19,420 bases of DNA, from positions 1-19,420 of the forward strand of contig DATEVB010000069.1 in assembly GCA_035282865.1 (NCBI GenBank), given 5' to 3'. The position numbers were made by a program, and so were the translations under genes. The notes beneath the pieces were generated by a model, which saw only the letters and a list, made by a program, of their open reading frames with translations, was not told the origin of the DNA and made no database searches. This DNA comes from UBA4744 sp035282865 (GTDB taxonomy: Bacteria; Actinomycetota; Acidimicrobiia; Spongiisociales; UBA4744). Below, piece by piece: positions 14,758 through 19,420 of the stretch (its first letter is position 1; each line of letters starts with the position of its first letter).

Positions 14758-15849
14758 ATGACCGGGGCTTCCTTTCCTCCGGGGTCGATCGCGGTCGTGT
14801 TGGGTACTCGACCCGAGATCATCAAGCTGTCCCACATCATCAACCTGCTCGGACCGGCCGCCTGGGTCATCCATACCGGCCAGCATTACGACCCCAACCT
14901 GTCGGCCTCGTTCTTTGCCGAGCTGTCGCTGCCCGAACCGGACCTGTTCCTGGAGGTAGGCGGCCGGGCCCGCGGCCACCAGATCGGTGAGGCGACCTTG
15001 CTCCTGGATGCCCATTTCGCCGAGCATCGCCCCCGGGCTGTTGTGGTGCAGGGCGACACCAATGCGGTGGTGGCCGGGGCACTTGCGGCCAACGCCGGGG
15101 AGATTCCGCTGGTTCACATCGAGGCCGGCTTGCGCAGCTACGACCGGGCGATGCCGGAAGAGCACAACCGGGTGATTGCCGATCACCTCTCCGATCTGTG
15201 TTGTGCCCCCACGGACGTGAACGTCGACAATCTCGCTGCCGAGGGAATCTCCGGCGACCGGGTGGTGCTGACCGGCAACACCGTGGTTGAGGCGGTGCTG
15301 GGGCTGCTGCCGGGAGTCGAGCAGCGACAACACCTTCTGGCTCGATTCGACGTGTCGGCCGGCGCCTACATCCTGTCAACTTTCCACCGGCCCGAAAACG
15401 TCGACGATCCGGACAAGTTCCGGATGATCCTGGAGGAGTTGGCCGGACTACCCCTTCCGGTGTTACTTCCACTCCACCCTCGTTCGGTACGCAAAGCCGA
15501 GCAGTTCGGCTACGGCCACCTCCTCGACCGGCTGCAGGTGATCGCACCGATCGGGTACCGTGACTTCCTCGGGCTGCAAGCCGAGTCGGCGCTGATCATC
15601 TCCGACTCGGGGGGCGTGCAAGAGGAGGCCTCCATCGTCAAACGACCCGTCATCGTTGTGCGTAATTCGACCGAGCGGCCGGAGGTGCTCGGCACGTTCG
15701 CCGAGCTGGTCCAGCCGGGTCCCGAACTTGGCAGAGCGGCCCGCCACCGTCTCTCCGCCCGGGTGCGTCTCGACGAGACGGCCAGCCCGTACGGTGACGG
15801 GACCGCCTCGCGACGATCGATCGATGCCCTGGTGGCGCGGCTGGGTTGA
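14758..15849 (+). CDS. wecB: UDP-N-acetylglucosamine 2-epimerase (non-hydrolysing)
   Basis: 363 residues, the usual length. It converts UDP-GlcNAc to UDP-ManNAc in the cytoplasm, supplying ManNAc for wall teichoic acid linkage units, capsules or secondary cell wall polymers. Motifs run in order: GTRPEIIKL (16-24), HTGQHYD (39-45), VVQGDTN (97-102, Asp100), HIEAGLRS (120-127, Glu122), PEEHNR (133-138), TFHRPEN (208-214, His210), HPR, SDSGGVQEE (282-290) and RPE (307-309). All expected catalytic acids and the His are present. I use the ATG at 14758 because GTRPE then falls at the usual distance from the N-terminus. No ribosome binding site is obvious there, and GTG codons at 14746 or 14689 are alternatives. 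It is divergent from the processive glycosyltransferase with 84 bases between starts. The symbol is by family (also called mnaA). Confidence 0.93.
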   Translation: MTGASFPPGSIAVVLGTRPEIIKLSHIINLLGPAAWVIHTGQHYDPNLSASFFAELSLPEPDLFLEVGGRARGHQIGEATLLLDAHFAEHRPRAVVVQGDTNAVVAGALAANAGEIPLVHIEAGLRSYDRAMPEEHNRVIADHLSDLCCAPTDVNVDNLAAEGISGDRVVLTGNTVVEAVLGLLPGVEQRQHLLARFDVSAGAYILSTFHRPENVDDPDKFRMILEELAGLPLPVLLPLHPRSVRKAEQFGYGHLLDRLQVIAPIGYRDFLGLQAESALIISDSGGVQEEASIVKRPVIVVRNSTERPEVLGTFAELVQPGPELGRAARHRLSARVRLDETASPYGDGTASRRSIDALVARLG

Positions 15850-15889
15850 TCGGGCGCAGGACCCGCAGTCGGGCGGGACGGCAACCGCG

Positions 15890-15923
15890 ACCGGAGTCCG
15901 GTAACCGGTCTACAGTGTCCCCG
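15890..15923 (+). promoter_or_regulatory. Promoter with palindrome before the SLH metalloprotease gene
   Basis: TACAGT (15911-15916) is a TANNNT -10 box ending 7 bases before the ATG at 15924. No Shine-Dalgarno is present, so the mRNA is probably leaderless. Just upstream is the perfect palindrome ACCGGA-G-TCCGGT (15890-15902), followed by another ACCGGT (15904-15909), which may be operator sites. The -35 is poor (GCGACC at 15887-15892, 18 bases away). Confidence 0.45.
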
Positions 15924-17693
15924 ATGTCTTCCTCTCATATCCCGGGTCGTCGATGGTTCCGCCGCTTGACCGGTGCGGTTGCTCTCGCGGCAGCACTGAC
16001 GACACTGCCGGGCCCGGCCGGCGCACTAGCAGATCCCTACGGCGAGGATCCGCTGCGCCTCATCCCCTTCGCCGGCACGGTGCAGCGCGTTTACTCGCAG
16101 GGTTCCGATGACTGGGAGGTGTGGATCTGCCGCATTCCCGGATCGACGTTGTCTGTGAATGCCTCCCAGGTGGCGGCCAACCTGAACTCCATCGTGACGC
16201 CGTACTACCAATGGCTGTCCCGCAACCGTTACCTGCCCGTGTTCCGGGTCGGCGGAGAGGTCACCAGCACCGATCCGATCCCCACCGGCGCGGCCAGCGG
16301 CGAGAGCTTCCAGATGCCGGGTTGCGAGGAGGCGGTCTCGATTGCCAGCCCGGGGACCAATCAGGGAGCTCTGATCGTGGTAGCGGCGGAGTTCAGCGAC
16401 GGGTACGCCACCGCCGGTGCGGTCTGCCCGGAGGTCCCGTTCACGGGATGCCTTCCGACTTACCCGGCCAACTTCCGCAGAGCAGTGGTCGGAGGGGGAG
16501 CGGTCACCTCGTTGGGCCCCGGCCTCGAACCGCAGTGGAGCGTGGTTGCCCATGAGATCGGCCATGCCCTCAACTGGCCCCACTCGTACGGTGGTTTGAC
16601 GACCATCCCCAACACGACCGAAACGAATACCTACGACAATCCTATGGACGTGATGAGTGGCGGCGCTCGCAGCGGGATTCCGGTCGGTGCGATCGCCTAC
16701 CACCGTTACGCGGCCGGGTGGATCGACCCGGCGGAAGTTGCCACCCACCGGTCGGGGATCGGCACCTACCGGTTGGCGTCCAACGGCGCCCCGGGCACAC
16801 AGATGCTGGTCCTGCCGCTCACGGAAGAGGGTCACTACTACCTCCTCGACGCTCGCCGCCGCTCGTCATACGACTCGCGACTGCCGCAGGCGGGAGTCGA
16901 GGTGTACGAGGTGGACCAACGCGCCGGCGCCTGCCAGAAGCCGGCCGCCTGGCCGTCGACGTGGCCGTGTTTTGCCACGCTGGTCAGGGTGACCCAACGG
17001 CCGGCGGTTGCCGACCCGACCAGCACCGCCCACGTGCTGGGGATCGACGAAGAGCTCATCTTCGGACCGTTCACCGTGCGGGTACAGACGGCCGATGAGG
17101 AGTCTTTCACGGTGCGGGTGAGTGACGAGCGGGTCGGCGCCCGTTTCATCGACGACGACGGCAACCCTCATGAACCGGATATCGAAGCCATCGCCGCCCT
17201 CGGCATCACCAAAGGCTGCAACCCGCCCCTCAACGATCGTTTCTGCCCGGCCCAGACGGTCACCAGGGCCGAGATGGCCGCCTTCCTGATACGGGCCGTC
17301 GGTGAAGAAGCCAACCTGCCCGCTTTCCAGGGGTATTTCTCCGATGTGCCTTCCGGTCAGTGGTTCACCCCCTATGTCGAGCGCCTCTCCCAACTCGGCA
17401 TCACCCAGGGGACGGCGCCGGGACGGTTTTCGCCGGGAGTGCCGGTCACCAGGGCCGAGATGGCCGTCTTCCTGATTCGCGCCTTCGACGACCCGGGCAG
17501 TCTGGGCACACCCGCCGGCTTGTTTGCCGACGTCCCCATCGACGCCTGGTACGCCGCCCACACCGAGGTGATCTACGCGCTGGGGATCACACTCGGCTGT
17601 TCCACCGACCCGCTCAGCTACTGCCCGCTCAACCCGGTGCGCCGCGACGAGATGGCCTCGTTCATCGCCCGAGCCCAACGGGGCGGGCTGTAA
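15924..17693 (+). CDS. Secreted metzincin-like (M6/M11-type) metalloprotease with triple SLH domain
   Basis: 589 residues. The signal peptide is at about 1-37 (RRWFRR, hydrophobic 17-30, ALA then DPYG). The peptidase region spans about 40-400. The zinc motif is HEIGHALNWPH (His210, Glu211, His214, His220), with the extended HExxHxxxxxH spacing of metzincins but Asn217 where Gly is usual. YDNPMDVMSGG (237-247) is a plausible Met-turn. A beta-rich module at about 270-400 follows. The three SLH units (about 408-589) are the canonical type: TRAEMAAFLIRA (447-458), TRAEMAVFLIRA (509-520) and RRDEMASFIARA, with GITKGC...FCP and GITLGC...YCP cysteine loops. It likely acts at the cell surface on proteins, bound to the wall polymer. 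Family placement (M6 against M11) is uncertain. I choose the ATG at 15924; 26 further codons upstream are in frame but precede the -10. Confidence 0.85.
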   Translation: MSSSHIPGRRWFRRLTGAVALAAALTTLPGPAGALADPYGEDPLRLIPFAGTVQRVYSQGSDDWEVWICRIPGSTLSVNASQVAANLNSIVTPYYQWLSRNRYLPVFRVGGEVTSTDPIPTGAASGESFQMPGCEEAVSIASPGTNQGALIVVAAEFSDGYATAGAVCPEVPFTGCLPTYPANFRRAVVGGGAVTSLGPGLEPQWSVVAHEIGHALNWPHSYGGLTTIPNTTETNTYDNPMDVMSGGARSGIPVGAIAYHRYAAGWIDPAEVATHRSGIGTYRLASNGAPGTQMLVLPLTEEGHYYLLDARRRSSYDSRLPQAGVEVYEVDQRAGACQKPAAWPSTWPCFATLVRVTQRPAVADPTSTAHVLGIDEELIFGPFTVRVQTADEESFTVRVSDERVGARFIDDDGNPHEPDIEAIAALGITKGCNPPLNDRFCPAQTVTRAEMAAFLIRAVGEEANLPAFQGYFSDVPSGQWFTPYVERLSQLGITQGTAPGRFSPGVPVTRAEMAVFLIRAFDDPGSLGTPAGLFADVPIDAWYAAHTEVIYALGITLGCSTDPLSYCPLNPVRRDEMASFIARAQRGGL

Positions 17694-17709
17694 GACGGGA
17701 CCGGCCCGA

Positions 17710-18321
17710 TCACTCGTCGGTTATCTCCGACAGGGCGGACTCCAGTTTGCGTCGAGCTCTCATGACGGCGATGCGGATCGAGCCTTCCGACAGGCGCAGA
17801 CGCCCGGCCATGTCGGCGTAGCGGAGGCCGATCACATCCCGCATCCACAACAATCCCCGGTCGCGGGTCCCCAGCTCCAGAAACGCCCGCCGAACCTCGT
17901 CGTGGTCGTCGCGGACGATGAGACCCTCATCGGGAAGGTCGAACGAGACGTCGGGGCCCTGGTCGGGTCTGGGCCGGTGTTTATGACGGAGATGATCGTT
18001 GAACTTGCTGCGGGCTATCTTCCAGAACCAGGCCTCGAAAGTGACCGGGTCGCGCAGGCGGGGCAGGTACTTGACCACGGCCTCACAGGTATCCGCCGCA
18101 AGGTCCTCGGCGTCGGCCTTGCCAAGCCCAAGGCCCCGATAGAAGCCAACCAGCCTGGGGATACCTGCTGCCAGGATGGCCTGCAAGGCTCCCGAATCAC
18201 GGTCCTTGGCGGCTTCAACGAAGGCCGGCGGGGGTGGCCAAACCCGCCAACTGTCATGGTACGCCTCGAGCATGTCCCATTGACGGTACTCGCCGGACGA
18301 CCGATTTGGGAAGTCCGTCAA
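17710..18321 (-). CDS. ECF-type RNA polymerase sigma factor
   Basis: About 203 residues from a TTG start at 18321. The TTG overlaps the TGA of the upstream membrane-protein gene (TTGA), suggesting translational coupling. An ATG at 18273 (MLEAYHD) is a possible alternative giving 187 residues; neither has a good ribosome binding site. The sigma-2 region is about 46-115, with GKADAEDLAADTCEAVVKYL and TFEAWFWKIARSKFNDHLR (the -10 recognition and core-binding helices). A linker rich in Asp/Pro follows, then sigma-4 at about 143-198: LGTRDRGLLWMRDVIGLRYADMAGRL and LSEGSIRIAVMRARRKL, the -35-reading helix-turn-helix. It lacks sigma-3 and a long C-terminal extension. Its regulator is probably the upstream gene product. 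It converges on the protease gene with 16 bases between stops. Confidence 0.87.
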   Translation of the reverse strand: MTDFPNRSSGEYRQWDMLEAYHDSWRVWPPPPAFVEAAKDRDSGALQAILAAGIPRLVGFYRGLGLGKADAEDLAADTCEAVVKYLPRLRDPVTFEAWFWKIARSKFNDHLRHKHRPRPDQGPDVSFDLPDEGLIVRDDHDEVRRAFLELGTRDRGLLWMRDVIGLRYADMAGRLRLSEGSIRIAVMRARRKLESALSEITDE

Positions 18322-19319
18322 GGTTGGGGAGGCAGGATGATGATCGGGCCCGGGACCGTTGTGGTGGTCGACCCGCCCGGAACCGTGGTCGTGGTCGACT
18401 CATCCGGAACCGTGGTGGTGGTCGACTCATCCGGAACCGTTGTGGTGGTCGACTCATCCGGAACCGTGGTCGTGGTCGACTCATCCGGAACCGTTGTGGT
18501 GGTCGACCCATCCGGAACCGTTGTGGTGGTCGACCCATCCGGAACCGTGGTGGTGGTCGACCCATCCGGAACCGTGGTCGTAGTCGACCCCTCCTCCTGT
18601 GCTATATCCATGGCCGCTTTCGCTTTGACCGATTCGGCCGCCGCCACCACCTCGGAAGCCGCCGCCCGCAAGGTCACCGCAGCCTCATCTGCTGCGACGG
18701 CGTCCTTGGGATTCCTGGCGTCCCGAACGGTCTGCAGGAGATACTCGGTGGCCAGCCGGAGCGAGTTGGAGGCATCGGGAGCCTCGGCGGCCACAACCGC
18801 CGGCTCGATAGCAGGGTCTGGAGTATCAGCACCGGGCTCCGTGGTCGGTGGAGCGACGGCAACCGACGGTACGGTCACCGATGTCTCGACGCTTGTCTCT
18901 GGTACCGCCGGCGTCCAGTCCTCAACCCCGGCGTCCCGCCCGATGGCCAACAGCGCCTCTTCGATTGGGCGAATCGCCTCCAGGTCGCGACCAAGGTCGA
19001 GTAGGGCGATAGCCTCGACCAATCGTTCCTCGCCCGGGTCGGTATTGACTCCCACCAAGGCGGCGACCCACTCGTAGGCCCGATCCACCGGGTACAGCAC
19101 CTGACCGGGAAGCGCCGGATCCGAGATGGCGCCCAGCCCGATGACGCCCCCGAACAGCGAGGCGACCGAGGTGGCGGCTATGACCGCCCACCGGCGCTGG
19201 GCTACGGGACGTACGCGCAGCATCGCCGCCGCCGCCATCTGTTCGGCGCGGCTGCGGCCCACCTGGTCCTCGTAGTAGCAGGCCAGGCGCCGCAGGCGGT
19301 CTCGTGGAGTTAGGGACAT
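18318..19319 (-). CDS. DUF5667-like single-pass membrane protein with Thr-rich repeat tail, putative sigma regulator
   Basis: 333 residues. A short cytoplasmic N-terminus (1-42; RDRLRRLACYYEDQVGRSRAEQ) is followed by one membrane segment (about 43-65). The DPALPGQVLYPVDRAYEWV signature (68-86) resembles DUF5667, a domain often found next to ECF sigma genes in actinobacteria. The Ala/Glu/Leu-rich helices around 95-128 and 185-240 look like a coiled or helical extracytoplasmic domain, with a Thr/Pro/Val linker at 137-175 between them. Residues 244-324 are nine copies of a 9-residue STTTTVP unit, ending PIIILPPQP. No zinc-binding anti-sigma motif (HxxxCxxC) is seen. Because it is co-transcribed with the sigma gene, I infer a membrane-bound regulator or sensor. 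A structural wall-spanning protein is the alternative. Confidence 0.75.
   Translation of the reverse strand: MSLTPRDRLRRLACYYEDQVGRSRAEQMAAAAMLRVRPVAQRRWAVIAATSVASLFGGVIGLGAISDPALPGQVLYPVDRAYEWVAALVGVNTDPGEERLVEAIALLDLGRDLEAIRPIEEALLAIGRDAGVEDWTPAVPETSVETSVTVPSVAVAPPTTEPGADTPDPAIEPAVVAAEAPDASNSLRLATEYLLQTVRDARNPKDAVAADEAAVTLRAAASEVVAAAESVKAKAAMDIAQEEGSTTTTVPDGSTTTTVPDGSTTTTVPDGSTTTTVPDESTTTTVPDESTTTTVPDESTTTTVPDESTTTTVPGGSTTTTVPGPIIILPPQP
18348..18590 (-). repeat. 27-bp tandem repeat, nine copies, coding
   Basis: Nine in-phase 27-base units, each encoding G/E-STTTTVP-D/G, with a GTCGAC site in every unit except where synonymous changes alter neighbouring bases. In coding order, copies 1-4 begin with Gly, copies 5-8 with Glu and copy 9 with Gly. 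Copies 8 and 9 end in Gly where the others end in Asp. The block pattern suggests recent stepwise duplication. The unit keeps frame, so copy-number changes alter tail length only. Thr-rich stretches like this are common O-glycosylated or extended stalk segments. Confidence 0.95.
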
Positions 19320-19371
19320 CGTGAACGGCTTTCGTCTACACGGTAAGACGAAACCGGGGCGGCTTCGTTAC
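19320..19371 (-). promoter_or_regulatory. Candidate ECF-type promoter with inverted repeat upstream of the sigma operon
   Basis: Read on the minus strand, GTAAC (19371-19367) is followed after 16 bases by CGTC (19350-19347). This is close to the GGAAC-N16/17-CGTC pattern of many ECF-dependent promoters and would allow autoregulation. The -10 overlaps a perfect inverted repeat TTTCGTC-N10-GACGAAA (19330-19336 and 19347-19353), a possible operator. TACCGT at 19345-19340 is an alternative housekeeping -10. The ATG at 19319 has only a weak ribosome binding site. Confidence 0.45.
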
Positions 19372-19420
19372 ACGACCGCGGCTCGAACTTCGGCGCCCAT
19401 CATCGACGCCGGGGGCGTTG
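19368..19420 (-). CDS. Possible C-terminal end of an upstream gene (cut by window edge)
   Basis: On the minus strand an open frame enters at the window edge and reads TPPASMMGAEVRAAVV before a TAA at 19370-19368. It is too short to identify and may be chance. If real, the gene ends about 49 bases before the regulator gene and its stop overlaps the proposed -35 element. Confidence 0.2.
   Translation of the reverse strand, partial: TPPASMMGAEVRAAVV

Noticed and set aside
14674..15333. Extension of the minus-strand glycosyltransferase frame by about 220 codons
   Set aside because: It runs antisense through the epimerase gene and the translation has no glycosyltransferase features; the ATG at 14673 gives the normal N-terminus.
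17684..17708. CGGGC...GCCCG inverted repeat between the protease and sigma stop codons as a bidirectional terminator
   Set aside because: Only five base pairs with a 15-base loop and no T-run; too weak to call.
18348..18590. Regular 27-base repeats that could suggest a CRISPR array
   Set aside because: The units are directly adjacent with no spacers, in phase with a reading frame, and encode a Thr-rich protein tail.
18234..19077. Plus-strand open frames across the repeat (VVVVDSSG or RNRGGGR type repeats)
   Set aside because: They are shadows of the 27-base repeat, which lacks stops in several frames; the minus-strand protein has a membrane segment and a DUF5667-like motif and overlaps the sigma gene.

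Overview
The window is GC-rich bacterial chromosome that is almost entirely coding. It most resembles a high-GC Gram-positive of the Actinomycetota, perhaps Acidimicrobiia. The reasons are: a mycobacterial LpdA-type flavoprotein at the left edge; a PASTA-bearing class A penicillin-binding protein; SLH domains with the GIT-x-GC...CP cysteine loop; start codons lying 6-7 bases after a -10 box with no Shine-Dalgarno (leaderless genes); and heavy use of ATGA or TTGA overlaps between genes. The taxonomy is inference. I see no rRNA, tRNA, IS element, integrase or CRISPR array, and no gap above about 150 bases between genes.

Layout. (1) 1-2410, minus strand: a large subunit of B12-dependent methylmalonyl-CoA mutase, translationally coupled to an LpdA-like NAD(P)H flavoprotein that runs off the left edge. 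(2) 2484-5024, plus: a class A PBP with two C-terminal PASTA-like units. (3) 5058-6831, plus: an unusual palindromic promoter region, a small 149-residue protein of unknown function, and a rhodanese-ThiF/MoeB sulfur-carrier activating enzyme. (4) 6849-12201, minus: an O-antigen-ligase/polymerase-like membrane protein, then a secreted PGRP-type amidase with a triple SLH domain, coupled by ATGA to a secreted SpoIID-like protein with the same SLH domain. (5) 12326-15849: two family 2 glycosyltransferases facing each other and a UDP-GlcNAc 2-epimerase. (6) 15924-17693, plus: a secreted metzincin-like protease with a canonical triple SLH domain. (7) 17710-19319, minus: a DUF5667-like membrane protein with a Thr-rich nine-copy repeat tail, followed by an overlapping ECF-type sigma factor.

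Taken together, from about 2.5 kb rightward this is largely a cell-envelope region. It covers peptidoglycan synthesis (PBP), peptidoglycan remodelling (amidase plus SpoIID), surface-glycan synthesis (Wzy/WaaL-like protein, two GT2s, the ManNAc-forming epimerase), glycan-anchored surface enzymes (three SLH proteins) and a candidate envelope-responsive sigma module. The most attractive hypothesis is that the epimerase and glycosyltransferases build the ManNAc-containing wall polymer to which the three SLH proteins attach. A second point of interest is that the amidase/SpoIID pair carries a distinct SLH variant (RWQMAL in place of TRAEMA).
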